Assembly (NCBI RefSeq): GCF_014694315.1
Contig: NZ_JAAOXD010000001.1
Span: 654,652 to 718,651 of the forward strand
Reading direction: 5' to 3'
Length of the DNA stretch: 64,000 nt
From: Arthrobacter ipis
Lineage (GTDB): Bacteria; Actinomycetota; Actinomycetes; Actinomycetales; Micrococcaceae
The position numbers and the translations under genes are program-made. The notes below the pieces were generated by a model. That model worked only from the letters and a program-made list of their open reading frames with translations. It was not told the origin of the DNA and did not search any database. This document shows positions 8,190-17,492 of the stretch, piece after piece; positions within the stretch are counted from its first letter, which is position 1; every line of letters starts with the position of its first letter.

Positions 8190-9621
8190 CGTCGCCGTCG
8201 TTGGTTCCGGACCTAACGGACTCGCCGCCGCCGTCGTCATGGCGCGGGCGGGACTCAAGGTGCACGTCTATGAGGCCGCGGACCAGCTCGGTGGGGGCTC
8301 CCGGACGTCGCAGGTCATAGAGGAAGGGCACTGGCACGACGTCTGCTCGGCCGTTCACCCGATGGCTCTGGCCTCGCCCTTTTTCCGGGCCTTCGAGCTG
8401 GCGCGGCGGGTGGACCTGCAGCTTCCCCCGGTGCAGTTCGGCTCCCCGTTGGACGGTGGCCGCTCGGCCCTCGCGTACCGCTCGCTCGACCGGACCGCCG
8501 ACGAGCTGGGCCGGGACGGCCGCGCCTACCGCAGGCTCCTCGCTCCGCTGGTGCGGCACATTGACGGGATTGTGCAGACCACGTCCGACCAGTTGCTGAG
8601 GGTTCCCGGCCACCCGCTGGCCGCTGCCGTTCTGGGTCTGCGGACCCTCGAGCAGGGATCGCCGTCGTGGAATTTGCGGTTCCGGGAGGACAGGGCACCT
8701 GCGCTGGTCAGCGGTGTGGCCGCCCACGTCGTGGGGCGGCTGCCGTCGCTGTCCGGGGCGGGGGCCGGCCTGTTACTCAACGCTTTGGCGCACAGCGGGG
8801 GCTGGCCCATTCCGGTGGGCGGATCCTCTGCGATCGCCGAAGCGATGGCCACGGACGTTGAGGCCCACGGCGGTGTGCTGCAGACGGGTTTCCGTGTCAC
8901 CTCGCTGGCGGAGCTCGAACCGGCGAAGGCGGTGCTGCTGGACGTTGCGCCGCCCGCCCTCGCACGGATCGCCGGCAGCCGCCTGCCCGCCTCCTACCGC
9001 CGCGCGCTGGAGTCCTTCCGGTTCGGTAACGGCGCGTGCAAGGTGGACTTCATCCTGTCCGGGCCCGTGCCATGGGCAGCTGCAGGACTGGAAGGGGCCG
9101 GAACGGTGCACGTGGGCGGCACACGGGCGGAGATGGCCGAGGCGGAGAACGCCGTGTCCCAGGGCCGGCACCCGGAGCGGCCCTACGTCCTGGTCTCGCA
9201 GCCATCCGTCGTTGACGCCGGCCGCGCGCCGGAAAGCAGGCATATCCTCTGGACCTACTGCCATGTGCCAGCGGGGTCCACGGTGGACATGGGCCGGGCT
9301 GTGATGAACCAGCTGGAACGCTTCGCGCCCGGGTTCCGTGACCTGGTGGTGCGGTACAAGGTGACGACGGCGGCTGAACTGGCCGCCTACAACGAAAACT
9401 ACGTCGGCGGTGACTTCAGCGCCGGCCTCCTGGATCCCCGGGGGCTGATCCAGCGTCCGGTCGTCTCGCCCGTTCCATGGCGCACTCCCGCCCGCGGCGT
9501 GTATCTTTGCTCCTCCTCGACGCCGCCGGGACCCGGCGTCACCGGCATGCCCGGGTTCCACGCGGCGAAATACGCTCTCAAGGACATATTTGGATTGGAC
9601 GTCCCTGCCCTTGGCCTTTAG
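8182..9621 (+). CDS. FAD-dependent oxidoreductase, phytoene-desaturase-like
   Basis: A 479-residue flavoprotein with an N-terminal Rossmann dinucleotide motif VVGSGPNGLAAA (residues 5-16) followed by the acidic end of strand 2 (VHVYEAADQLGGGSRT), typical of the CrtI/amine-oxidase-like group. The C-terminus has the second FAD-binding motif with GVYLCSSSTPPGPGVTGMPG, as in phytoene dehydrogenases. The true start is ATG at 8182, overlapping the GT87 gene by eight bases, so the pair is translationally coupled. No carotenoid biosynthesis genes are in the window, so the substrate may be another isoprenoid or lipid. Family certain, substrate not. Confidence 0.85.
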   Translation: MPDVAVVGSGPNGLAAAVVMARAGLKVHVYEAADQLGGGSRTSQVIEEGHWHDVCSAVHPMALASPFFRAFELARRVDLQLPPVQFGSPLDGGRSALAYRSLDRTADELGRDGRAYRRLLAPLVRHIDGIVQTTSDQLLRVPGHPLAAAVLGLRTLEQGSPSWNLRFREDRAPALVSGVAAHVVGRLPSLSGAGAGLLLNALAHSGGWPIPVGGSSAIAEAMATDVEAHGGVLQTGFRVTSLAELEPAKAVLLDVAPPALARIAGSRLPASYRRALESFRFGNGACKVDFILSGPVPWAAAGLEGAGTVHVGGTRAEMAEAENAVSQGRHPERPYVLVSQPSVVDAGRAPESRHILWTYCHVPAGSTVDMGRAVMNQLERFAPGFRDLVVRYKVTTAAELAAYNENYVGGDFSAGLLDPRGLIQRPVVSPVPWRTPARGVYLCSSSTPPGPGVTGMPGFHAAKYALKDIFGLDVPALGL

Positions 9622-9701
9622 CCCGCGATTCTCCCGCAAGCGCGAACGGGTGTCGCTGTGGCGTGGCTGGCGCGGGGCCGCCGCCGGGGGATAATAACGC
9701 A

Positions 9702-11687
9702 GTGGGGAACACTAAAAAACTTTCACTTGTCCTTGCCGGTCTAATACTCAGCGGCTCACTGGTGGCCTGCGACGACGGCCGCGGCGGCGCGGAAGCCGCG
9801 GCGAAGCAGCTGGCTTCCGCCGTCGCCGGCCTCGACCTCCGCCCGGTGGCCTTCGACGGCCGAGACTCGGCAGTGGCCAACGACCAGCTCAACCAGGTCT
9901 TCAAGGCGCTGGCGCCGGCCAAGCCCTCGGTCCAAGCCGGCGAGCTGACGCTCGACGGTGACACCGCCCGGATACCGCTGAACTACAGCTGGAAGATTTC
10001 CACCGGCGAGTGGAAGTACACCGTCTCGGCCGACCTGCGGAAGTCCGGCGACAAGTGGCTTACCGTCTGGTCGCCCGGGCTACTCGTCCCCAACTTGGCT
10101 GAAGGGGAGATTCTCAGCAAAGCCACCCAACCGTCCCCGCGCGCCGACATTCTCGGTGCCGGCAACCAGAAGCTCGTGACGTTGCGCCCGGTGGTCAACG
10201 TAGGCATCGACAAGCCCCAGTTGGGTGGCGCCGATGCCGCAGATTCGGCCACCAAGCTCGCCAAGCTGGTGGGCGTGGATCCCGCGGCCTACGTGCAGCA
10301 GGTGGCGGCGTCCGGCGCGGAAGCGTTCGTTCCGGCCATCACCCTGCGCAACACCAGTGACCGTGCAGTGACCGACGCGGAGATCGAGGCCATCCCCGGT
10401 GGCCGGGCCATCCCGGACGAACTGCCGCTGGCACCGACGCGGAACTTCGCGCGGGCTGTCCTCGGCACGGTGGGCGAAGCCAGCGCCGAGCAGATTGAAA
10501 AGTCCAACGGGACCCTGACCGCCGGTGACGTGATCGGCACCGGCGGACTCCAGCAGCAGTACGACGCCCAGCTCCGCGGCACGGACGGCACCGTCGTCCG
10601 GGTGCAGCGCGCCGATCTGACCCGGGAAGAGATCCAGGCCGCACCCACGGACCCGCGGCGCACGGTCTTTGAGGTGCAGGGAGTTCCCGGCACGCCGTTG
10701 CAGACCACCCTCGACACGAAGCTGCAGCAGCTCGCGGAGGACACCTTGGCCGACATCAAGCCGGCGTCCGCCATCGTGGCGATCCGGCCGTCCACGGGAG
10801 CCGTCCTGGCCGCCGCATCCGGACCCGGGAGCAACGGCTACAACACCGCCATGCTCGGCCAGTACGCGCCGGGATCCACTTTCAAGGTGGTGGACTCCCT
10901 CGCCATGATTCGCAACGGATTCACCCCCGATTCCACCGTTGAATGCACGCCCACGCTCACCGTCGACGGCAGGAAATTCAAGAACGCCGAGGGCTATCCC
11001 AAGGACTCGCTCGGATCCGTGACCCTGCGTGATGCCTTCGCCCACTCCTGCAACACCGCCTTCATCGCCGCCCGAGACAAAGTCACCCAGGCCCAGCTGG
11101 AGTCGGCCGCTACCTCCCTCGGGGTGGCTGTGGAGGCACCGAAGCTGGGCGCCGAGGCGTTCCTCGGCTCCGTTCCCGGCGAGGCCGAAGGAACTGAGCA
11201 CGCGGCAGCCATGATCGGCCAGGGCCGGGTGCTGATGTCCCCGCTGTCGGCAGCCGTGATGGCAGGCTCGGTGGCGAAGGGCTCGCCCGTTTCCCCGGTC
11301 CTGGTGGAGGAGACGGCTCGGGAAACATCGTCGGCCAGCCCGGCGCCGACACCGGAAGGCTCCGCCCCGTCGTCGACCGTTACAGCGGAAGCCCCGGCCA
11401 AGACCGCCCAGACGCCCGTCACCAAAGCGGAGGCCGCGGCCCTCGCAGACATGATGCGGGCAGTGGTGACTTCCGGCCACGCCGGATTCCTGGCCGAGGT
11501 CCCCGGCGAACCCGTCGGTGCCAAAACGGGAACCGCGGAGTTCGGCAACGCCAACCCGCCCAAGACGCACGCCTGGATCATCGCCGTGCACGGGGACCTG
11601 GCAGTTGCCGTGTTCGTTGAGGACGGCGGGCTCGGCGCCACCACCTCCGGCCCGCTGCTGAAGAAGTTCCTGACCGCCGCCGGCTGA
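9702..11687 (+). CDS. Penicillin-binding protein, class B transpeptidase lipoprotein with MecA_N-like domain
   Basis: A D,D-transpeptidase that cross-links peptidoglycan outside the membrane. The GTG at 9702 gives a 661-residue protein whose first 20 residues form a lipoprotein signal ending in the lipobox LVAC. An NTF2-like (MecA_N) domain covers about residues 30-140, the dimerisation domain about 150-330, and the transpeptidase about 345-660. Active-site motifs are complete: STFK with Ser392, SCN with Ser449 and KTG at 608-610. A Ser/Pro/Thr-rich insertion lies near residues 540-570. A longer open frame upstream to 9477 overlaps the oxidoreductase gene and is not coding. Lipid anchoring in place of a transmembrane anchor is seen in several actinobacterial PBPs of this type. 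Confidence 0.92.
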   Translation: MGNTKKLSLVLAGLILSGSLVACDDGRGGAEAAAKQLASAVAGLDLRPVAFDGRDSAVANDQLNQVFKALAPAKPSVQAGELTLDGDTARIPLNYSWKISTGEWKYTVSADLRKSGDKWLTVWSPGLLVPNLAEGEILSKATQPSPRADILGAGNQKLVTLRPVVNVGIDKPQLGGADAADSATKLAKLVGVDPAAYVQQVAASGAEAFVPAITLRNTSDRAVTDAEIEAIPGGRAIPDELPLAPTRNFARAVLGTVGEASAEQIEKSNGTLTAGDVIGTGGLQQQYDAQLRGTDGTVVRVQRADLTREEIQAAPTDPRRTVFEVQGVPGTPLQTTLDTKLQQLAEDTLADIKPASAIVAIRPSTGAVLAAASGPGSNGYNTAMLGQYAPGSTFKVVDSLAMIRNGFTPDSTVECTPTLTVDGRKFKNAEGYPKDSLGSVTLRDAFAHSCNTAFIAARDKVTQAQLESAATSLGVAVEAPKLGAEAFLGSVPGEAEGTEHAAAMIGQGRVLMSPLSAAVMAGSVAKGSPVSPVLVEETARETSSASPAPTPEGSAPSSTVTAEAPAKTAQTPVTKAEAAALADMMRAVVTSGHAGFLAEVPGEPVGAKTGTAEFGNANPPKTHAWIIAVHGDLAVAVFVEDGGLGATTSGPLLKKFLTAAG

Positions 11688-11730
11688 CGTTTCGCGCTGA
11701 CGCCCGGGGCATCCACCCCCATCCGCACCA

Positions 11731-11802
11731 CGCCGGAGTTTTTGTCCACTTGTCGCGACTTTGAGGCCCTTTGGGCACGACATTTGGACAAAAACTCCGG
11801 CG
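11731..11802. repeat. Long palindromic intergenic element (REP-like), possible terminator
   Basis: Perfect 18-bp inverted arms CGCCGGAGTTTTTGTCCA (11731-11748) and its complement (11785-11802) enclose a 36-base centre that pairs further through TGTCG/CGACA (11751-11755, 11778-11782) and GGCCC/GGGC-type bases. It lies between the PBP and ABC-F genes, both on the plus strand. The long imperfect cruciform with a T-rich arm resembles dispersed palindromic repeats of Arthrobacter-type genomes. It may also end transcription in either direction. Confidence 0.75.
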
Positions 11803-11826
11803 GGCGGGGCGTGGGAGAATTGCCCG

Positions 11827-13509
11827 GTGGCCCATATTGACGTTTCCGGCATTGACTACTTCCTCTCCGACGGCACGCAGCTGCTCAACGGGGTGACCTT
11901 CAAGGTCCCGGATGGCACCAAGACGGCGCTCATCGGACCCAACGGAACAGGAAAAACCACCCTGTTCCGCATCATCTCCGGGGACCTGACCCCGGACGAA
12001 GGCGTGATCGGCCGCTCCGGAAACATGGGCATCATGCGCCAGTTCGTGGGGCAGGTCCGGGACGACTCCACGGTCCGCGACCTGCTCGTATCCGCCGCCC
12101 CGCCGGCGCTGGCGGAGGCCGCCCGCGCCGTGGATGAGGCGGAGCTGGCCATGATGGAGCACGACGACGAGCCCACCCAGATGCGGTACGCCCAGGCGAT
12201 CGTCGACTGGGGAGACGCCGGCGGGTACGACGTCGAGACGGTCTGGGACGAGGTCTGCATGGCTGCTCTGGGCCTGCCCTTTGACCGCGCCCAGCACCGC
12301 CGCGCGTCCACGCTGTCCGGCGGCGAGCAGAAGCGGCTGGTGCTGGAGGCGCTCTTCGCCGGTCCCGACGAACTCCTGCTCCTCGACGAACCGGACAACT
12401 ACCTCGACGTCCCGGGAAAGCGCTGGCTCGAGGACAAGCTCAACGAATCTAAGAAGACCGTGTTCTTCATCAGCCACGACCGGGAGCTGCTGAACAACGC
12501 CGCCGGCCGCATCGTCACGCTCGAACCGGGCATCAACGGGGCCGGGGCCTGGATCCACGGCGGCGGCTTCGGCTCCTACGTCGAGGCACGGGCAGACCGG
12601 AACGCCCGCTTCGAGGAGCTGCGCAAGCGCTGGGACGAGGAGCACTCAAAGCTCAAGGAACTCGTCAACATGTACAAGAACAAGGCCGCCTTCCGCTCGG
12701 ACATGGCCAACCGCTACCACGCAGCCCAGACCCGCCTGGCTAAGTTCCTTGAGGTCGGGCCGCCGGAAGCCCTGCCGATCGAGCAGAACGTCCAGATGAG
12801 GCTCAAGGGCGGCCGCACCGCCAAGCGTGCCGTCGTGGCCGAAAAGCTGGAGCTGACCGGCCTCATGAAGGCCTTCTCCACGGAGATCTGGTTCGGCGAC
12901 CGGGTGGGCGTGCTGGGCTCGAACGGCTCCGGCAAGTCGCACTTCTTGCGGCTGCTCGCCACTGGCGGCACGGATCCGGAGCGGGAACACCTTCCGGTGT
13001 CCGACGTCGAAATCGCCGAAGTGCCCCACGAGGGCACCGTGAGGCTTGGCGCCCGTATCCGTCCCGGGTTCTTCGCGCAGACCCACGTCCGGCCCGACCT
13101 GATGAACCGCACGCTGCTCGAAATCCTGCACCGCGGCGACGAGCACCGTTCCGGCCTGGGCCGCGAAGCCGCTGCCGGGGCACTCGACGGCTACGGGCTG
13201 GCAGGACAGTCGGAGCAGAAGTACGAGTCGCTCTCCGGCGGCCAGCAGGCGCGGTTCCAGATCCTGCTGCTGCAGCTCTCCGGTGCCACGCTGCTCCTGC
13301 TGGACGAGCCCACCGACAACCTCGACCTGCACTCGGCCGAGGCGCTGGAACGGGCCATTGACCACTTCGAAGGAACGGTTCTGGCCGTCACCCACGACCG
13401 CTGGTTCGCTCGCACCTTCGACCGCTTCCTGGTCTTCGGCTCCGACGGCAAAGTGTACGAGTCGGCCGAACCCGTTTGGGACGAGAAGCGGGTGGAGCGC
13501 GCCCGCTGA
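11827..13509 (+). CDS. ABC-F family ATP-binding protein
   Basis: A soluble 560-residue protein with two ABC ATPase domains and no membrane segments, the layout of ABC-F ribosome-binding ATPases (EttA/Uup/antibiotic-protection group). First domain: Walker A GPNGTGKTT near residue 37, signature LSGGEQKR near 164, Walker B LLLLDEPDNYLD near 184. A charged helical linker spans about 245-345. Second domain: GSNGSGKSH near 364, LSGGQQAR near 469, LLLLDEPTDNLD near 489. The GTG at 11827 with GGGAGAA upstream is preferred over the longer frame that begins inside the palindrome. It probably acts on stalled or drug-bound ribosomes; which subtype is not decidable by eye. Confidence 0.9.
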   Translation: MAHIDVSGIDYFLSDGTQLLNGVTFKVPDGTKTALIGPNGTGKTTLFRIISGDLTPDEGVIGRSGNMGIMRQFVGQVRDDSTVRDLLVSAAPPALAEAARAVDEAELAMMEHDDEPTQMRYAQAIVDWGDAGGYDVETVWDEVCMAALGLPFDRAQHRRASTLSGGEQKRLVLEALFAGPDELLLLDEPDNYLDVPGKRWLEDKLNESKKTVFFISHDRELLNNAAGRIVTLEPGINGAGAWIHGGGFGSYVEARADRNARFEELRKRWDEEHSKLKELVNMYKNKAAFRSDMANRYHAAQTRLAKFLEVGPPEALPIEQNVQMRLKGGRTAKRAVVAEKLELTGLMKAFSTEIWFGDRVGVLGSNGSGKSHFLRLLATGGTDPEREHLPVSDVEIAEVPHEGTVRLGARIRPGFFAQTHVRPDLMNRTLLEILHRGDEHRSGLGREAAAGALDGYGLAGQSEQKYESLSGGQQARFQILLLQLSGATLLLLDEPTDNLDLHSAEALERAIDHFEGTVLAVTHDRWFARTFDRFLVFGSDGKVYESAEPVWDEKRVERAR

Positions 13510-13531
13510 TCGGGTTGTTCCGCTGATCGTG

Positions 13532-13600
13532 CTTGTCGAGATCACTGGTTTCGACAAGCTCAACCAGCGGCGGGCGGGTTTCGGCAGGCTCAACCAGCGG
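13532..13600. repeat. Tandem copies of dispersed GTTTCGACAAGCTCAACCAG-type repeat
   Basis: Two 24-bp copies at 13547-13570 and 13577-13600 differ at two positions (GACAAG versus GGCAGG). Upstream CTTGTCGA (13532-13539) is the inverted complement of TCGACAAG (13551-13558), so the first copy can fold. This motif is a recurrent intergenic repeat in Arthrobacter and related Micrococcales, recalled from general knowledge. It fills the gap between the ABC-F and MFS genes. Confidence 0.75.
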
Positions 13601-13636
13601 GGCAGACCCGACCGCCTGCGGCATTAGAGTTGTCGA

Positions 13637-14833
13637 ATGACCTCAACGCAGCAGCTCGCCGGCCGGCAGGTTTCCGCAGCCGCCCTCGCAACGTTCATCA
13701 TTTTCGGCGCGAACGGTTTGGTCTTTGCGAGCTGGGCTGCCCGCATTCCGGCTGTCACGGAGATCCTGGGCATCTCGTCGGGCCAGATGGGGACCCTTCT
13801 GCTGTGCACCGCCGTCGGATCCCTGATCGCGCTCCCCACCGCCGGGCACGTCATCAACCGGATAGGCACCGCCAACACCGTCCGGGCCAGCGGCTTCCTG
13901 GCCGCACTGGCGGGTGTGGGAATCGCCGCGTCACTCCTCGCTGAGTCGGTGGCCGGAACCGCCGCCGCGCTCTTCTTCTTCGGCATCGGCATCGGGCTCT
14001 GGGACGTGTCCCAAAACGTCGAGGGGGCCGACGTCGAGCACCGGCTCCGCAAGACGGTCATGCCCAAGTTCCACGCGGCCTTCAGCGGCGGAGCCTTCCT
14101 GGGGGCCCTGATCGGGGCAGGCCTGTCGGGGCTGGGGGTTGGCCTGCCGCAGCACCTGCTGGTCATCGCCGTCTCGGTTGCCGTGCTGACCTTCGTGGTC
14201 CCCCGCTACTTCCTCCCCCACAGCGTCCCTGAACAGCCCGCCGAGGGCGAAGCCAAGGCGGCCCGCGGACCCTCCGCATGGCGGGACGGCCGCACCCTGC
14301 TGATAGGCGTGGTGGTCCTCGGTGCCACCCTGACCGAGGGTGCGGGCAACGACTGGATCGCCAAGGCGTCCGTGGACGGTCTGGGAACATCCGAGTCGAC
14401 CGGCGCCCTGCTTTTCGCACTCTTCGTGCTGGCCATGACCGCCATGCGCTTCTTCGGCGGCACAGTCATCGACAAATACGGCCGGGTGGCAGTGCTGCGG
14501 GGAAGTATGGCCGCCGCCGCGGCCGGCCTGGCCCTGTTCGTCTTCGCCGGAAACCTCTGGCTGGCCGCTGTTGGCGCAGCGCTATGGGGAGTGGGGGCTG
14601 CCTTGGCGTTTCCCATGGGAATGTCGGCCGCGGCAGACGATCCGCGGCACGCGGCGGCCAGGGTGTCGGTGGTTTCCACCATCGGCTACGTCGCCTTCCT
14701 GGCTGGTCCTCCGCTGCTGGGCTACCTCGGGGACCTGACCGGAATCCACCTGGCACTGCTGGCCATCGGTGTGCCCATCCTGGTCGCCCTGCTGCTCGCC
14801 GGCGCCGCCAAACCCCTTCCCGTCCGGAAATGA
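13637..14833 (+). CDS. MFS transporter (YbjJ-like)
   Basis: A 398-residue integral membrane protein with about 12 hydrophobic segments. The N-terminus FGANGLVFASWAARIPAVTE and the following loop GHVINRIGTANTVRASG carry the pattern of YbjJ/fucose-permease-like MFS members. The central cytoplasmic loop (about 195-215) is charged. A second MFS loop motif is DKYGRVAVLRGS near residue 278. It starts with ATG at 13637 just after the dispersed repeat and is followed by a PAP2/kinase gene 63 bases away on the same strand. Substrate unknown. Confidence 0.85.
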   Translation: MTSTQQLAGRQVSAAALATFIIFGANGLVFASWAARIPAVTEILGISSGQMGTLLLCTAVGSLIALPTAGHVINRIGTANTVRASGFLAALAGVGIAASLLAESVAGTAAALFFFGIGIGLWDVSQNVEGADVEHRLRKTVMPKFHAAFSGGAFLGALIGAGLSGLGVGLPQHLLVIAVSVAVLTFVVPRYFLPHSVPEQPAEGEAKAARGPSAWRDGRTLLIGVVVLGATLTEGAGNDWIAKASVDGLGTSESTGALLFALFVLAMTAMRFFGGTVIDKYGRVAVLRGSMAAAAAGLALFVFAGNLWLAAVGAALWGVGAALAFPMGMSAAADDPRHAAARVSVVSTIGYVAFLAGPPLLGYLGDLTGIHLALLAIGVPILVALLLAGAAKPLPVRK

Positions 14834-14896
14834 TCTTCGCGGAAGAAATCGGCCGTGGCGCGAACACACCCCAGTACCCGGCGGTAGGGTGGGGAA

Positions 14897-16399
14897 ATGC
14901 GACGAATGCTGCGCCGCGGACCCGGCTGGGTGGCCGCCCTCGACCGCACGCTGATGCGGGCCGTCTCCGGCTTTCCGGGCGGACACCATGACACTTTTTT
15001 TCGGCGGCTCTCGGCTTCCGCCAACAAGGGAAAGCTCTGGTTTGGCGTAGCGGCCGTGGCCGCTGCCATCCCGGGACGCACCAGGCGCGCGGCAGTCCAC
15101 GGGTTGCTGGCACAGGGTGTGGCCTCCGCCGTGACGAACCTCGTCTTCAAAACACTGCTTCCCCGCGCCAGGCCGCTGCCTGAGCACTTGCCGGTCTTCC
15201 GCTTCGTCCATCCCCAGCCCACCAGTTCGTCCATGCCGTCCGGCCACTCGGCCTCAGCGGTGGCGTTCGCCTTGGGCACGGGAATGGTGCAGCCGGCACT
15301 GGGGGCGGTCGTGGCCCCCGTGGCCGCGGGCGTTGCATACTCCAGAGTACATACAGGCGCCCATTGGCCTTCGGATGTGCTGTTCGGTTCCGCGATCGGG
15401 GCCGGTGCGGCCCTCGTGACGAGGAGATGGTGGCCGGTGCGGCCGCCCATGCCTGCCATCTCCAGGCGCCGTGTGGAGGCGGCTAAAGTCCCTCACGGGG
15501 AGGGGCTGAGCATCGCCGTCAACACCCTGGGCGGGTCCTTTACCGAGGAAACCGCCGCAGCCCTGAAAGAGGTATTCCCGCTTGCGCATATAACTCTCAT
15601 GGCGCCCGAGGACGATGTCGCCCAGCGGATGGCGGAGGCAGCCACCGTTCCGGGCATCCGGGCGCTCGGGGTGTGGGGCGGGGACGGAACTGTGGGCACT
15701 GCCGCGGCGGCCGCCGTCGAGCATGATCTTCCGTTGCTGGTGCTGGCGGGCGGAACCCTCAACCACTTCGCCCGGGACGTCGGCACGCCCTCCCTGGTGG
15801 AGGCGGTAGCCGCAGCGGAAAGCGGTGAAGCGGCGCTGGCTGACGTGGGTGCCGTCGCCGTTGAACGCGGATTCGCGGACGATCCGGAAAAGCTGGAGCT
15901 CATCATGCTCAACACCGCGAGTATCGGGCTGTACCCGAACTTGGTGCGGCGTCGCGAACAGCTGCAGCCCGCCCTCGGGAAGCCGCTCGCCGGTGTCGTG
16001 GCGATGTTCCGGACATTCGCCGTGGAGAAACCAATTACCCTGATCGTCAACGGCGTCCGGCACAGGCTCTGGATCATGTACCTGGGCCGCGGCCGCTACT
16101 ACCCGAGGGACCACGCCCCGCTCGTCCGGCCCGTGCTGGACGACGGCGTGCTCGACGTCCGGATGATGACCGCCGACGAGTCCTTCGCAAGGCTGCGCAT
16201 GCTGTGGTCCGTGCTGACCGGCACGGTGGGGACGTCCCGGATCACCCACCTCGCCGAGGCCACCCGTGTCCGTGTGGAGTGCGGCACGGCGCCCATGGTG
16301 CTTGCGGTGGACGGCGAGGCCATGCCCGGCGTCCGGTCCGCCGAGTTCACCCTGAAGCGGGGCGCCCTGCGCTACTACTCACCCAGGGAAGACAGCTGA
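14897..16399 (+). CDS. Fused PAP2 phosphatase / diacylglycerol kinase protein
   Basis: A 500-residue two-enzyme fusion. The N-terminal membrane PAP2 domain has all three signature motifs: KTLLPRARP, SMPSGHSAS and SRVHTGAHWPSD (about residues 89-160). From about residue 205 a diacylglycerol-kinase/lipid-kinase domain follows, with the nucleotide-binding GGDGTVG near residue 257 and LAGGTLNHFARDVG near 280. The C-terminus matches the YegS-like domain (VDGEAMPG...). One half can remove phosphate from a lipid and the other can add it, which suggests a lipid-recycling role at the membrane. This fusion is common in actinobacteria. It lies alone between an MFS gene and an ABC transporter operon. Confidence 0.9.
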   Translation: MRRMLRRGPGWVAALDRTLMRAVSGFPGGHHDTFFRRLSASANKGKLWFGVAAVAAAIPGRTRRAAVHGLLAQGVASAVTNLVFKTLLPRARPLPEHLPVFRFVHPQPTSSSMPSGHSASAVAFALGTGMVQPALGAVVAPVAAGVAYSRVHTGAHWPSDVLFGSAIGAGAALVTRRWWPVRPPMPAISRRRVEAAKVPHGEGLSIAVNTLGGSFTEETAAALKEVFPLAHITLMAPEDDVAQRMAEAATVPGIRALGVWGGDGTVGTAAAAAVEHDLPLLVLAGGTLNHFARDVGTPSLVEAVAAAESGEAALADVGAVAVERGFADDPEKLELIMLNTASIGLYPNLVRRREQLQPALGKPLAGVVAMFRTFAVEKPITLIVNGVRHRLWIMYLGRGRYYPRDHAPLVRPVLDDGVLDVRMMTADESFARLRMLWSVLTGTVGTSRITHLAEATRVRVECGTAPMVLAVDGEAMPGVRSAEFTLKRGALRYYSPREDS

Positions 16400-16543
16400 G
16401 GGCCTCATCCCACCGGATGACGCCGGGAAACCCTGATTAGCCCCTGAATCATCCCTGAGACCGGCGAATTCAGCAGGCGGCGTAGGTAGCGTGGAACGTG
16501 CACACCAGACAGCACGCCAGCAGCTATGCAAAGGAAAGCTTCC

Positions 16544-17488
16544 ATGATTGAGGCAGAAGGCCTGACAAAGGTCTACGGCGACAAAACCGCCGTCGGCGGC
16601 GTCAGTTTCACCGTCCAAGCCGGCCAGGTCACCGGCTTCCTGGGACCCAACGGGGCCGGCAAGTCAACCACCATGCGCATGATCATGGGCCTGGACGCCC
16701 CGACGGCGGGAACGGTCACCGTCAACGGCGTCCCGTTCGCCCGGCACGCGGCACCGCTGCGGGAAATCGGGGCGCTGCTCGACGCCAAGGCAGTCCACAC
16801 CAGCCGCTCAGCGTACAACCACCTGCTGGCCATGGCCGCCACGCACAGCATCCCGCGGAAGCGCGTGCACGAGGTCATTGATATGACAGGCCTCGCGGAC
16901 GTGGCCCGGAAAAAGGTCAAGGGCTTCTCCCTTGGCATGGGCCAGCGGCTGGGCATCGCCGCCGCGCTCCTGGGCGACCCGCAAACCATCATCCTGGACG
17001 AACCCGTCAACGGCCTCGATCCGGAAGGCGTGGTCTGGGTGCGCAACCTGGTGAAGTACCTGGCCTCCGAGGGGCGCACGGTGTTCCTGTCCAGCCACCT
17101 CATGAGCGAGATGGCCCTGACCGCCGATCATCTGATCGTGATCGGCCGCGGAAAGATCATCGCTGACGCTCCCATCAAGGACATCATCACCGGCAAGGGC
17201 CACACCCGGACGCGGGTGCGCTCGGACCAGCCCGACAGGCTCATGCAGGTCCTCGCCGGAACCGGGGTCTCGGTAGAGCTGCAGGACCACGAGCTCCTTG
17301 AGGTCACGGGCCTGGACCAGCGCCAGATTGCCAGGAGCGCCCTGGACAACCAGGTTCTAATCTACGAACTCACCCCGCTCCAGGCGAGCCTCGAGGAGGC
17401 CTACATGGAGCTGACCAAGGACGAGGTCGAATACCACTCGCTGATCACTACGGGAGCTCCGGTTCCCGCCCAGTCCGGAGGCAACTGA
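16544..17488 (+). CDS. ABC transporter ATP-binding protein (DrrA/BcrA-like)
   Basis: A 314-residue ATPase with Walker A LGPNGAGKSTT near residue 36, signature FSLGMGQRLGIA near 127, Walker B IILDEPVNGLDPEG near 148 and switch His in LSSHLMSEM. The C-terminal 90 residues are the extension typical of the drug-resistance ATPases of the BcrA/DrrA group. The ATG at 16544 follows AAAGGAAAG and is chosen over an in-frame start 18 bases upstream. It is the first gene of a four-gene unit: ATPase, permease, histidine kinase, response regulator. Typical substrates of such units are cell-wall antibiotics or peptides, but nothing here shows which. Confidence 0.92.
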   Translation: MIEAEGLTKVYGDKTAVGGVSFTVQAGQVTGFLGPNGAGKSTTMRMIMGLDAPTAGTVTVNGVPFARHAAPLREIGALLDAKAVHTSRSAYNHLLAMAATHSIPRKRVHEVIDMTGLADVARKKVKGFSLGMGQRLGIAAALLGDPQTIILDEPVNGLDPEGVVWVRNLVKYLASEGRTVFLSSHLMSEMALTADHLIVIGRGKIIADAPIKDIITGKGHTRTRVRSDQPDRLMQVLAGTGVSVELQDHELLEVTGLDQRQIARSALDNQVLIYELTPLQASLEEAYMELTKDEVEYHSLITTGAPVPAQSGGN

Positions 17489-17492
17489 CGCC

